A stretch of 64,000 bases of DNA from Fratercula arctica (GCA_947846985.1 CANTUZ010000006.1:50513707-50577706), one strand, 5' to 3'; shown: positions 51,001-63,653, numbered from the stretch's first letter. Numbers and translations are program-made. Notes: generated by a model not told the origin, from the sequence alone.

Positions 51001-54000
51001 TTCTAGAGGCAAATTGTAATATATCGTCAAAAGTTTTAACGAGCTGCAGACACCATTGGAGTTCAGCCATTAGAAATTTCAAAATTTTATTCAGACCATA
51101 TTTAATATTTATAATGCTATGTAGAATCTGTTCTTAGTTAAATTATAAGTAAAACCAATGTTGCCTAGATAATTTAACATATTTCCTGTTAGAACTCTAA
51201 ACTATAACTAGGACTTTTCAGTAAAATGGATGCATTTCATAATCTGAAGCCAGTTTGTTATTGGGGTGGCAGTTTCAAATACTGGTTTAGGATGTGCCTG
51301 TGTGGAAGCATGCAGAATGTGTCCACACACCCGTCCCACTCTCCACTGACTGAAGAGCAGCACAGCAAGGCAGAAGATAACTGCGTGCCGGTTGTGCCTG
51401 TGGATGTCCACAGCCTTCGACGATACCCTGGCTTTGGGCAGGCCATGGCAGATGGTGTGTTTGGATGCGGGTTGTTCCAGATGAAGGTAGAGAAATCTCT
51501 CTTTAGGCTTTCACAGCTTGCCATGGAAATACTATTGTTCCGGTCAGCTCTGATTTATATCCAAGGCTATGGTAAGATAAAAAAGGGCCCTTACCCTTCT
51601 GTCACAAACTCCTCTTTGTTGAAGTTTCTTTTGTCAAACAGGTCATACTATGACTCATCTTTTTTCAATACAGTGTTTCGTTTCAGAACTCAGTACTGTT
51701 CTACTCAAAATACATTTTAGTTGCAAAGTTAGTATTTCCTGAGCAAAAATTCCAGACTTACTATTTACTTTACACTTAGTATTTTAAAGATTTATCACTT
51801 TTGCATATCGGTACTGAAAGAATTACCTAAGTTGGGCTTTTCTACATTGCTTTTTTTAAAGTAATAGTAAAATCTCCTACTGTAAATGAGTTTAGTAAAA
51901 TATCTCTGAGTGTATCCACAGCTTTTGCAGAATGCAAGTTGCAACTGAAGGTTTTTCCCTCTGCATTTTTGCAAACAAACAATGTGGTTGTCAGAGAACC
52001 TAATCAGTATTTGAGCTGACAAACAACCAAACAAAAAAGGTATTTAGCAGGGCCTCTGATTTCCCTAATGACAGAATATACCCATCAAGGAAACTCAGTA
52101 GCAGCTGCTCCATTGTGTTAAAGATTTGAAGATGTTTTCGCGTTGAAAAAGTTTGGAGGGTTTTCTTTACTTTCACCAGAGAATATGTAAACAGGCATTT
52201 ATATTTCTTTTTGATGTGGGAAGAGAGAAATCAGCTGATTAGCCAACTTAATACTGCTTTCTGTGACTGTATGTACCAAGTTCTTCAGTTTCAAAACTAC
52301 ATCTTGTGTGTCAGTTGTGATCGGATAATTGCTGATAGGAAATACAACTTGCTCCCTGGGCTCTCACATAAAATGCGTCTGGAAAAACTCCAACATGCGC
52401 CTTCCGGGAAAGAGGAGAACCCTCATCTGGTTATGGGTCACAGTTTATTTCTTGTACTTTTAACTCACATCCCCTTTGAATATTAATTATTTTATTGTGT
52501 CATCCATTGCCATAATGCGATGAGGCTTCCAGATAGTTCTAATGAAATAGATATAATATTTGCATGGTTGGGTGAACATTTAGATCTGTTTTCCCCTTGA
52601 GGTGGAAAATTGATCTTGTGTTAAACAAGATAGATATTGATAAGAACACTGATATTGAGCTCAGCTGAAATCAATGTTTACTCGTAACTGATTACAGAAT
52701 TCTGTTAGTAGCAGCTAGAGGAAGTCAGTAATAAAAATGTGAAGACTTGAGTCATCTGGGTAAAGACAAAGAGTAAAGTGGTGAATTGTAAAATCACCGT
52801 GAATGACTCGAACAAGGGAGAGAATGCAGGATAAGGCAAGAGCAGTCAATAAAACTGAGACAGGGGAAACAAGAAGTGGTCAAGGAGAATGAAACAGCAG
52901 ATTAGAAGGGCTTCGGTGAAGAACAGCTATGTCGGAAGTAATAAGAATAAAATTCCCAGGCAAAATCTGGAAGGCTGCCTGGGGCAGAAAAGCATGCTTG
53001 TCTCTCATAGCTTTCATCACGGAATTTTACAGTGTTCTAGATATATTGGCTTCGTGACTTCCATGTATTAGGGAGACATGGACAGAGACTCCAGAGGTCC
53101 ATTTATGCCTCTCAAATTGGTAGCAGTATCTCATATTCAAAAGAATCGGAGTGTTCAGACAAGTCTGGGAGAACGATGCCTGCAGTGGCAGCAGGAGTTA
53201 ACCAGAAAACGAAAGACTGAAAGGGGTTTCTATCTTACGTCGCTGGGTCACAAGTAACGATTTTCAGATTGTGACATTTGTAATACATTGGCAGAATTTG
53301 ATACGCTTGTATTCCAGAGGTGATGGTGCCTTGCTATATTCTGAATTTACTCTGGAATCGCAGGCTGAATTCTTAGTTATAATGTGTGCAGCCAGGGTGT
53401 CTGCAGCATTGGTTACACTTAGGAATATTTGGAGGAGAAACGGGAGAGCTGTTCACCAAATGAAGCACTTGACCACTTAGTCATAAGTGCTGACAATTCC
53501 TTATAAACACTTTTACCAGTCAAGAAGAGTGTAAGTAGGATTCATGCATCTTGGATGTGTATTATTTAGAATATTTGGCACTTTGCGAGTGTACAGAGCT
53601 ATAGAAAGAAGAATAGAAGCAGCATTTGTTTGCTGGCACAGGACGCATCCTCACAAGAGGAGCGTTGTGAGTGTACATACCTACCTGTTCTTTTTTCGAA
53701 GTACTTCACTGCTGCGTTTCAGTGTTTGGTGTTTCGCTGGTGACCTGTAGGCACTTAGCTCTACGATGAAGCATTGTCTACCACAGACAGCTCAAAGGAC
53801 TTGCATTCACAGTTTCCATAAGAGTTTAGCTATGAAACAATAAGGCACAGGCATGTCAAAGCAGATGACTTCCTCGCGGTATAAATCTGTCTCCTATTGT
53901 TGGTGTTGATGCTTCTGCTTCTCTCTTTCCATCTGGCATACGTTATGAGAAAGTAATGTATATATACATATATATTTCATATAAGTAGATATACAAGTAC

Positions 54001-54714
54001 CCTAAATACTTTTATTAAAATTCTTTAGGATTTAGTATCAGAGTCCTCAGGATTGGATTGAGATCACAGTCTGCTTCAATGATAGAAAATTCAGAGTGGT
54101 TAAATGAGGCGATCATTTCCCTAAAACAGCAGTTGCATTGTCGAGCCTTGTTTGTTTACATCCAATCAGAAAGTTAGAGTCAAAATTTAAATGAATCTAT
54201 AGGTTCATCCATATCTGCTTCTTCAAATCTGAGGAAAATGATTGAAGGAATGCATTTGGAGAGTTTTACAGCTTTTGGCTTATCAACATCCCCATCAGTA
54301 AGAAAGTGTGAGTGAGCTCATTTATGAACTCTTTATTGGACCCTGAAGTGGACACAAAATCTATACTAACTTATTGCTAGAATGCTGAGTTTAAATTCAT
54401 TTGTCTTAATTGAGACACCTTTTTTGGATTTGATACTTGAAGAGAGGATTAATTCATAGCCATCTCTTATCTTATCTTGCCTTGGTTAATGATAGGCAGT
54501 TTGGGGAAAGGAACAGGCACGGGGTCACCGTCGTTATCTGCATCATTTCATGTGATGCAAATTAAGTCAGGTACGTCACTGCAGCTAACACTGCGTCTAA
54601 TTAATTTAGTGAAGGCTGTCACATTGATCAGTTCTAGTTTTGGTTCAAAAGGCTCATATTGCTGCCTTCAAGGCAGTGGCTCAGGTACTGGTCATGTGCA
54701 AAGAGTAGACTGTA
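45076..54714. other. AT-rich non-coding stretch
   Basis: No gene can be supported over 9.6 kb. The largest frame is 51226-51720 (plus strand, 164 codons, ATG start), with no domain, signal peptide or repeat I recognise and stop-free shadows in other frames. GC-richer patches occur near 47.3-47.6 kb and 51.3-51.5 kb. An AT dinucleotide-rich patch lies near 53958-53990. Confidence 0.6.
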
Positions 54715-54780
54715 GGTGTGGTGGCTACTTTGTGTGGGTGCGGTGGCTACTTTGTGTGGGTGTGGTGGCTACTTTTTGTC
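54715..54780. repeat. Three-copy 22-bp tandem repeat
   Basis: Three adjacent units of 'ggtgtggtggctactttgtgtg' type at 54715-54736, 54737-54758 and 54759-54780. Unit 2 differs from unit 1 at one base (C for T). Unit 3 diverges only in its last bases. It is a young minisatellite that keeps open frames in several phases, which explains the overlapping short ORFs there. Confidence 0.9.
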
Positions 54781-55175
54781 TCTTCTTCATTCTCCGGAAA
54801 GTTGTTGCAGGTTTGGGTTTGGCAGGGAAAGGGACATATTGATCAGGGCTGTTCCGAAGGGAAGAACCGTTACCCGGTCGGCCAAGTATTGCCATCAGCT
54901 GCAGTTGTGCCACCTCTTTGCAGCTGTAACTGGAATTGATATGACTTCATTCTTGAAGTGGGAGTGCTGGAAGCACAGCGATACGGGGATGACAATAAAG
55001 TAATGTTAAATATATTAAATTTAGAAACTGACAGTTACTATGCAAATTTTGACTGTGAATCTGTAAACAATCCAGTGACCAGTTACACTTTATTGTTTAT
55101 TTTCCATTTATTTTCGTATCTAGGGGCATTTCTCACTTGCTTAGCCTCTAATACTTGGTATCAGATTTTCTTGTC
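54781..55175. other. Non-coding spacer
   Basis: About 395 bp between two simple repeats, with no supported gene. An ATGCAAAT octamer lies at 55040-55047. Confidence 0.6.
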
Positions 55176-55238
55176 AAAAAAACAAACAAACAAACAAACA
55201 AAACAAAACAAAAAAAAAAAAAAACAAAAAACCAAACA
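55176..55238. repeat. (AAAC)n and poly-A tract
   Basis: Repeated 'caaa' and 'caaaa' units followed by about 15 A and more A/C sequence. It resembles a degenerate A-rich tail, but no retrotransposon body is recognisable upstream. Confidence 0.8.
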
Positions 55239-57908
55239 TAAGATTTTGATTTTTTGCTCTGTTATACCTGTCTTTCACCACCTTGGTGATGAAAAGGAGT
55301 CCCAGAGCACTGCCGGAGCATGATAAATATCCTTCAGCAGAGCTGAAAATTAGGCTCTGACACATTTCTGGCACAAGCAGAAACTTTCACACAACGTTGC
55401 TGTTATCTTGCTTGTGAGGAGAAGCTTTTACCGTAAGTGTAAATCATTTATCAGACATGTAATTAAAACTTTAGTGCTTTACGAGGTAGAAATCTTCTCT
55501 ACCTAGCAGAGATGGGAGCTGAAAAATGATTTAATCAGTGTCCCGTAGTGAGTCTTCGGCAGTCCTTGGACTCGCGGGCAGGAATCCTGCTTTCCACTCT
55601 CAGCTGCTGAATATCTCCCTTCTCCTCGTGGCCACGGCTGTAGCAGCTCCCCCGGCATTTTCCCTGCCTCCCACCTGTATTTCAGGGATCAGCTCTATGT
55701 CTGGATGTTTCAGTAGGATGTTCCCATTTTATTAGCTTGTGCTGCAAATGGCCCGTGCAAGAATTTTCTCTTTCCTTGCCTAAATAGTTTAAAGCTACAC
55801 CAAATTTATTAATATTATTATTAGTTTGCTAATGCACTATATTGCGTATTTGATAGTAAGCAGTTTCACATCTGTGGCTGAATGATAGAAGCTAAAGCTG
55901 ATATGGATTTTCTATTTTCCATCACTCCGTATCATTTGTAAACTCTTTAGTTCTGTAAAAGATCTGCTTTAAATAAATAAATGTATCCTGACTAATCCTC
56001 TTTGAATAAGTGGAAAGCATTTAATCCCATGATTCTGTAAATCCAGGGTAGCTGTCAAATTGTGTGTTCATTTTTCTGTATTATCTAAATCGGTTTGTAT
56101 CAGATCTTTCATTGACAACAACAGTTTGTTATTTGGATTAAACACCTCTCATGCTCTATAACCTTTCATTTAAGAGTCATTTGCATCCCTTTTTTTGGCT
56201 GCTACTTCAATCATCTGTATTTTAACAGTTCTTTAGGAATATTTGCTGCTAAATATTCACACTGCGTTTAAAATTGCCTTTTTTTTTTTTTCAAATTGCT
56301 AACACTTCTTCAAGATCTGAAATTCAAACTATTTTTGTTTGTGTCACCAAGAGCCTGAATTCATTTATCAGTTTTCAATTTAAGAAAATAAAAATAGATG
56401 ATTCATGAACTTCATTTCAAAATTTTTAAAAGTGGTTCATTAATTGAACAGCAGCTGGGGGGAAAAACTAATCAGCTCATTTCAAGTGGAATAGCTCATT
56501 ATCATTTTGTCTGATGAAATCTTTGGAGGCTGGTTTCATGGGAAATGGGTCCTTCATACAGTTGCCCCTCACCTGCCTGGAAAAAGGTCAAATGCCCCCG
56601 TACAGGAATTAAAACTCATATTAGGACATGCACGTCCGTTTTTTAATTGCTAGGGATAGAAGGCCTCTTGTTGCCTTCTGACGTGAAGGAAATGTTTGGG
56701 TTCTTTCAGTTCTTCAGAAGAGCTTTTAATGGCTCAGACTGAGGAATACTGACTTCTAAAAGCAGATTAAATATGAGACATCTTGTCTAAGCAGCTGAAA
56801 CACTTCTTTCTGCTGGTAAATCTCTTCATTTTGGGCACAGGGATGTAAAGGATTGCATCTCAATTTTAGTTTGCGATATCCAGAGTTGGGCAAGACTTTA
56901 GTTTGGGAATGGAGGAGGTCGTGTGTTACCTCTTGAATTTTCCAGTCTTAATACCATCACTGTAGGACAGACCTTGTTTTTAAATATGTTTCCCAATAAA
57001 ATAATATAGACTTGTAAGTGAAAGCAAAAGATGGAGAGTTAAGATTGCTGGATTCTGTTCCCTGGTGGTGGTTTGACCTGGGACAAAATTCCTTTGCCTC
57101 ATGTTGAGACTGTTAAAATGAAACTTCCCTATAACCAGTGTTACGTTAAAGTTTGGTCCGTTATTTTTTGAAAAGTGTTTTGAAACAGCTACATGAGTTG
57201 CGCGAGGGATGTGTATAGCCATAGTAGCCATAATTTTAGTATTAGGATTTGTAATGATTTTGCCAGTGATCAATGTTGCAGTAGAGTAACAAAACTCTAT
57301 AACTTTTAGAAAATAATCTCTAACTGTTCTTTAACCTTAAAATATCCAAACATACTTTTTTATATTTCTAGTAAATGAAGAAAAATCTCATTATTCAACT
57401 GCAGCTTTTGGCACTCGGTAATACCATAATTATAAAAAGAAAAGTGAAGTCCTTTTTTTCAGTATCTTGGAGACTAAGTTTATAAAGTGAGATGTAGGCA
57501 AGCGATTGATTGTGTGGTTTCTCAGGTCTCTCGTGTATCTGTGCGATTTTTCTCTTTCAAACCATGCACGCCAGCATAACGTAATTTAGGTCATGGAAAA
57601 CTAGTACAAATCTTAAAAACCCCAACACACTACTTAGCCAAGTAGTCATTTTTACAAATTAAAATTATTATACTGCTGCTGTGAAGTAATTGATGAAAGA
57701 TCCTCTACAAATTCTGTAATTAAAAAATGCAAGCACTGAAGGTACTGGAAAGTACTGAAAAATGAATGTTTGTTTGAGCTTCCACACTGGCACACACTTT
57801 CAGTAAGGAAAGTGAAGCTCACTATAAAATGAAATTCTAATTAAGATTGTGTAACTCCAGTTAGGACACGAAAATATTTTTCTAAACTTTTTTCCCAATA
57901 AATACTGC
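55239..57908. other. AT-rich non-coding stretch
   Basis: No gene or mobile element recognised. A 97-codon minus-strand frame (56980-57273) has no protein-like features I can name. Confidence 0.6.
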
Positions 57909-58066
57909 ATTTCTTCAAAAAGAAAATCTGTATTTAGGTTAAAAGCATTTTTGGTGACTGCTTAAGTCTCTCAAGGCAAACTTATAAAATTTCTTCAAAA
58001 AGAAAATCTGTATTTAGGTTAAAAGCATTTTTGGTGACTGCTTAAGTCTCTCAAGGCAAACTTATA
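57909..58066. repeat. 80-bp tandem duplication, near-perfect
   Basis: Positions 57909-57986 are repeated base for base at 57989-58066, giving a period of 80 bp with 78 identical bases in each copy. The two copies differ only where the unit edge meets the flanks. The complete identity implies a very recent event, or an assembly error. No coding frame is affected. Confidence 0.95.
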
Positions 58067-60212
58067 TAAAGGCAATTCCTTTCTAATCTTACTTTTACAC
58101 TGCGGGGGGAAATATCTGCTTTAATAATCATAGTGTGTATATGTCTTTTGTTTATAAAAGTTGGTGGCACTGCCAGCACAAGCTGAAAAACTTGAAAGAG
58201 TTCTTCCTGCTTCTCAAAATTATAATTTCACTTAATAACAACACCAAATTTTCACAACAACATTTCTTTTTATTTGTGTTTTAAATTCTGAACCCAATAG
58301 AGTTCAGGGGATTATATTTTCTAGTTTCTCTCTGACACCACGAGGGCAAAAATTTCCTTTTCCAGGCAAAGTTGGTAACTGACCCTTACCCAAGAGCTGA
58401 AAAGGGGACGGCATTTGGTGTGTTGCATAAATAGACGTTACAGCTCTGAGGTGCATCAGTAGCACGATTCAATCAAAATCTGTAGTGAAGGTTATTGGCC
58501 TGGTTTCCATCTGGTTTCTCAGTGCTTGAGAGGAGAATCGAGGCTCTTCCACCTTCTCTTGGAAGCACCACACAGGAGGAATGAGACTGTTTGTCCTGTG
58601 CAAATAATAAACATTAACTCAGCCCCAAAGCCGGGCAGTACATGCTATTTACCTCTTAGATACCATCTTCTCTGCAGTAAATAGGGGCTGAGGAATAATT
58701 ATGGAGCACGGCGTTTGGGACTATTTAAGTCTGTCCCTTTCCGTACACAGGTGATACATTTGCTTGGTATAATGTGGGTTTTAACCTCTTCTGCTGCTTA
58801 GCCAGATTTACTGGATTTTACAGGCATCTTCACAGACATTTTAGTAATGAATGATCTGCTGTAATTTTGTAAATATATAATCTTATCCTACAAACAAGTA
58901 ACTTTGAGCCTTATGTATTCACCACAGGAAGAAAAAACTGTTATTTAACCGTGGGAAGATGAACTAGAACTCAGGGATATTGCACAATAAATCATTAAAT
59001 TTGTAGTACCTGTCTCTCAAACCAAATTGTCAGGTACACTAGGAGCGTCAGAAATTTGTTGCCGATGATACACAGTTTCATTGTTGCGCTGCTTTGCAGT
59101 GAAGTACCTTTTCCACCTTCTTCCACAAACTCTGTAATTTGACTCTGCCCTTGCACCAGCAGCTCCGGAGCTGCGTCTGGTTTGCTTTAATTGTGCTCTT
59201 CCAAAGGCGGCTTTGTGCATTGGGCTTTTTCTAATAATTGTATTTTATACTGGTGTTGGTGACATGAAAAACAAGCTTTAAAAGACTAGATTATAAGTAA
59301 ACAAGAGTTTTTCAGTGACTTTCTTGGCATAATATGTCAGGGAGTTTAGTATGAACTTAGTTCTGCCCTCATAATTACCTTAATCATGGATAATTCCAGG
59401 CTGGAGAGCCGTATTATAGAAGCAGTTTCATAATTTGATACAAGCGAGTTTTATGGGCACGACTACCAAATAGGGAAAAGATCATATTTCAAAACCTTCA
59501 AGAAAGAATCCTATCTCATGCCAGTGTTAGGGCAAATAAAAGCCATTGGAACTGATCTCTCTTTTTTGCACGCAGGAGTGTGGCTAACCTAGTTAATTTT
59601 TTTATTGCAGATTCAGTGAAAATCAGAAGCTGGATGCAAATACTGTGCTCTTCCCTATGGATTGCATTACTTAAAAATAACTTTTTCACAATTTCAGAAC
59701 ATATTTAGTACAGGAATTGTATATTTTGTACTATTGCCTTGGAAGCCCATAGTGACAAATTGGTCATAGTCACATGAAAGAATAAAGTGGCTTAAAAGGT
59801 TCTGCTCAGTCACTAAATATGCATGAATTCTGTAAAGACGATAAACTTCGCTTCTCCTGTCTTCGGCGAAGTTTATGGATCTATGGAGCAAAAATGACAG
59901 TGACAGACGTGTAGTGACACAGAGCAGCGTGATGGCTTCATTAGGTGCTCCATCGGATAAAAGCACTTGGAAGGAAACGGCAGTTTTATCCCAGGGAAGA
60001 TGTTCAGAAAAGACCGCTGGGCTTAAGTTATATTTTTCATTTGTTTGCTTTGGCGGGGATTTGTGTGAATGAAAACTTCTTCCCCGTCTTCCAAGCAGTA
60101 GCCCTGTGCGGGCCCTGGTTGCCGCCTGGCCACAGGCAGGGCAGGGGCAGGGTGGGAGACACTGTGGGGACCTCCCTGAGGTCTTGGATGAATTCCCCAA
60201 GGAAACAATGTG
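58067..60212. other. Non-coding stretch
   Basis: Contains the inverted repeat at 59841-59876 and a GC-richer segment at 60090-60200. The 168-codon minus-strand frame at 59694-60200 spans that GC-rich patch and shows no recognisable domain. Confidence 0.6.
59841..59876. repeat. Inverted repeat, 11-bp arms, 14-nt loop
   Basis: ATAAACTTCGC (59841-59851) and its exact reverse complement (59866-59876) flank a 14-nt loop. It can form a small stem-loop. The stem is too short for a microRNA precursor. Confidence 0.7.
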
Positions 60213-60249
60213 TTATCCCTTCCAACCTAGGCAATTCCGTGATTCTATG
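60213..60249 (+). mobile_element. CR1 LINE terminal tail fragment
   Basis: 'cccttccaacctaggcaattccgtgattctatg' matches the last few dozen bases of avian CR1. Upstream sequence may be more CR1 but is too diverged to assign. It is a small, old fragment. Confidence 0.75.
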
Positions 60250-62525
60250 CTATATAGGATTTCATGGCTGCAAAAGACACAATACCCAACTCCTACGCTC
60301 TCCTGGTCTAACTGTGAATTTTAAGGATGCTCGCATGCCCAAGTGCTCTCCATATTTAAGTGTTTCTTTCAGTTTTATCTCCAGCCTTTGGTGGCCAAAT
60401 CCATACCATAAAAGCATCGGGTAGGAAAATGCATATCTTGAACTGAATTGGCACTTTAGTGAAAACGTCTTATTGACGATAGACAGGCAAGGAACGCTCC
60501 GGACATCAGCTCCCAGTAGCTTCACCAAGCACTGAGGTGAATTAATACCTCTCGTTCTTGCCAGTTTGCTTTCCCACATTAAATGAGAAACCATGTTGTT
60601 TTATATTAAGATTTCTTTAGATTCGATCCTCAGATTTTTGTACAGATGAGATTTTGCTGACGCGCAGAAGGAATGGAAATGTCTATATTTGAAATAAAAA
60701 TTCAGTGGGCATAATTTTGATGACAAACAAATGCCCTACATTCTTTTCAAGAATGTGAAAATTAAACATGTTGTAAGTAAAAGAAAAAATATAATTTATA
60801 GTTGTTATTCAATCTGGGGTGGAAAAGAACAGCAAGATTTAGAGTTAAAGAAAAAATTCAATTTTAAACAGGTACAATAGCAATGAAAAATGGATATTTT
60901 ATGGAGAAAAAGTCCTCATGCTGTTAGGTTTAGTTGGGAATTAAATTTTGCTAGATATTTATGTGGTTTCTTTTTTTGAGGTATGCTTCTTTCATGGTGT
61001 TATTTTAAGTGACCTTAAAAGAATCTAGGCTTCTGTACTGAAATAAAATTCATAATTAATAATCTAAGTAAATATTTTGTTTTAAATTCCGAGAATTGCA
61101 GGTTGATAGTCCCCTTTAATGAATCAGAGTCCTTTGAGGATGGAGCTTGTCATTAACACACATCATCAGCTGATGCATTTTAATAATACATAGAGTTGGA
61201 AGCGAGAGGAAGTGTAAGCTACTGAAGCTTGCAAAACCAATCCCCCAAAGCTTTCATGTTTTATTTGAGCATATGTTTTGGAAGTGGTGGTGTTGACACT
61301 GGTGGCACTAATCTCCTCTTTATCTTGTTTTGATTAAAAGGATATTTGAATATTATTTTTGGCAAACTTTTATCTAGCCTCAAAGGGGTTCCCTTGTAGC
61401 AGCTACAGAGAAATGGGTATAATAAACACGTTGTATGATACACTTACATCATACATTGTAGCCACTGCTGGTGGACTCCAAGAATGCAAATACCCCCCAA
61501 AAAATCAAATGAACTTGCGTTCAATGCCAAGCACGTGAAAGTACAAAATTATACTCTATCTTTTCTTGTTTGTTTGTTTTGTGAACCAAGCTGTGTGAAT
61601 TGCTTCAGCTGTGTAAGGGAAACTCTGCGTTAGGTTATTCAATAATTCAGTTAGTAATATATATGGTTAGGAGACAAAAGGTTATGGCAGTTTTATGACA
61701 GTGCTATTTTTTATAAAAATACACATTGCCTTTTCTTTATATCATTGTTACCACCTGTCAGATGGCTGGATTAACATTCTGTCAAACCCTACTTTTTTAT
61801 ACCTGAAGTGGTATTAACAGTATAAAACTCAATTTTCAGAACACACAACAAAAATATTCTGTATCATTTTGCTTTCTAGAATGCGCAGGTGTATAAAGCT
61901 GTCCTACGGGTAGCGCGCACGGTGTAGATCCACGCATTCTTAGTTACTGCAGGACAGCTTACAGGGAAATGGTTCATCCGTTTGATAAAATACCACAGTT
62001 AGGGAAGATAGGTGTGCCCTGCTGCCCCTGCGCCATTTTTGCACTCAAAAGCCGAGGGCAGAGAGCACCCAGGAGACCACCTTCTCTATCATTTGCGTGT
62101 GACAAAGCCTCGGATTGCCTCGGTGCTGGATCAAGCCTCCGGTCTCCATTTCAGCATTCGGCAAGATTAGCATAGCACTCCTCTTCTTGTTCCCTGTGGA
62201 ATGTGTTTATAAATAATATTGACTGTTTTTAGAGCTTGATTTCCTCAGACCCCATGCTGCTTATTTTGGTTCTTAAATATGGATTAAAGTGTCTAATTTT
62301 AGGTTTTAAATTACATATACACTTTCAGTTGAGAGCAGTGGGATTCACAGTTGCTGGGTAAAATCAGATCACTTTTTTATGCACTTAATTTCAGACAAGC
62401 CATTTTAATTACCCAGAGCAGAAACACATCCCCGCCTAAAGCCTGCAGTATGGATTTGTTAATACTGGGTCTTATTACTCAAGGAAAGAACAGAACCACA
62501 TGGAGTAGTATGGTGGAATTATTGG
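60250..62525. other. AT-rich non-coding stretch
   Basis: No gene supported. A mildly GC-richer segment with several CpGs lies at 62010-62160. An ATGCAAAT octamer is at 61484-61491. Confidence 0.6.
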
Positions 62526-63653
62526 TTACAGTTTTATTTTACTTTCCGTCTTCTCAACATTGTGCTTGTGTGATTGCTCAAATAATTTGTATTTCAGCAG
62601 AAATATTAATTCTTATTTCTTTTTCTAAACCTGCAAGTGACTCTGTCCTGTCAGTCATCTGTTTTTTCACAGATGGGACCTTCCTTCTGATCTTTATCTT
62701 TTCAGGGCTCCCAGGGTGATATTGTGCTTCCACTGGCTGATGCTCCTCTGCATTTGGCACCTCTTCAAAACCCTGCTTTTTGAGAAATTCAGAGTTTGTG
62801 TGATCTTGTCCTTCTTGGTTTTGTTCTTTTGGAAAAGTTATGTCTTGGGAGTGGCTGCTGGTCACATTCAGGTATTCAGGTCTCATACGTTGCTGTGCTT
62901 CTCTTTGTGGTACACAATGGTAACGCTGCTTCTCTTTGCGGGATTTTTCCTCCAACCCAGAACTCCCCTGATTTTTTTTTTTTTCCTCTGTTTCATACAT
63001 TACTCCCACGGGCAAAATGTTCAATTGTTCTGGTTCCTTTACATTGTTCTGTCTTGTTTGATATGTTGCTGTAGTTATGCTCCTCCTCAACATGCATGTC
63101 CTCAGACTCAAAGCTCACATGTGCTTGCTTTTGAGTTTCAGAGGTTAGGAGGAAAGTGCTCAGGTTTTCTGCTTCTATACATTTCTGTTCCTGCTCCTTT
63201 GGTACACCAGAGAAGTCCTGCTTGCATTCAAAAATGAAGCATTTAGGGGTTCTGGTCCCAAAGACTGTTCTTCCACAGGGGGCTAATGGCAGATCCTGAA
63301 CTCCTTGTTCAGAAGGAATTTTGAGTGAGTGGCAGTTGTAAATATTTTTATCCCCTCCTCTAACCCACGTCTCAACATTTTAACCATCAACGCCTTTGAA
63401 TAATACACTGAACTCATATCTTCTTGCTGTCTAAGCAGTCCTTGACTTCGTTGTCTGCGTAGCAAAGACTACATCAGTCTTGAAGAACCTGTATTAAGTC
63501 ATGGGACCCAATAGGGACCATCGTGTTAAATAGGAAGAGCACTCCCTTCCCTGAACGCAGCAAACCCAGGAGGTTGTTAAATTTTCGAACAAGCTGCAGC
63601 AGTCCTGAAGACATTCCCTCTCCTGATTGACAGTTGTCACCGGTAAGTCCTTG
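62526..63653 (-). pseudogene. Decayed coding sequence of an unidentified gene
   Basis: Read on the minus strand, protein-like sequence continues through three frames. Segment A (63653-63477, 59 codons) contains LLQLVRKFNNLLGLLRSGKG and GSHDLIQVLQD before a TGA at 63476-63474. The same frame then resumes with YADNEVKDCLDSKK to 63417. A one-base shift near 63418 leads into YEFSVLFKGVDG, a TAA at 63382-63380, then 128 open codons (63379-62996) with PLAPCGRTVFGTRTPKC and FLLTSETQKQAHVSFESED. Another shift near 63000 enters a Glu/Lys/Gln-rich segment open to 62578. A last shift gives a short tail ending in TAA at 62526-62528. No intron signals or poly-A tail are visible. I recognise no domain. The strand is purine-rich, which by itself lengthens frames and favours Glu and Lys, so confidence is moderate. 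It may be a retrocopy, a dying gene's large exon, or an old mobile-element gene. Confidence 0.45.
62972..62984 (-). repeat. 13-base A run (minus strand) inside the decayed coding sequence
   Basis: Thirteen consecutive T on the plus strand, lying just downstream of the stop that closes the 128-codon segment. Homopolymers slip easily, so length here may have changed the frame. It is also a likely place for a sequencing indel. Confidence 0.7.

Noticed and set aside
51226..51720. 164-codon plus-strand frame starting with ATG
   Set aside because: No domain, signal peptide or repeat recognised, and an 88-codon frame overlaps it on the other strand. A frame or two of about this length is expected by chance in six frames of 64 kb.
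59694..60200. 168-codon minus-strand frame
   Set aside because: It spans the junction of a GC-rich patch and AT-rich DNA, changes composition abruptly, and has no recognisable features.
62716..63237. 173-codon plus-strand open frame rich in Leu, Phe and Cys
   Set aside because: It is the antisense of the purine-rich decayed coding sequence. Its hydrophobic composition is the expected mirror of Glu/Lys-rich codons.
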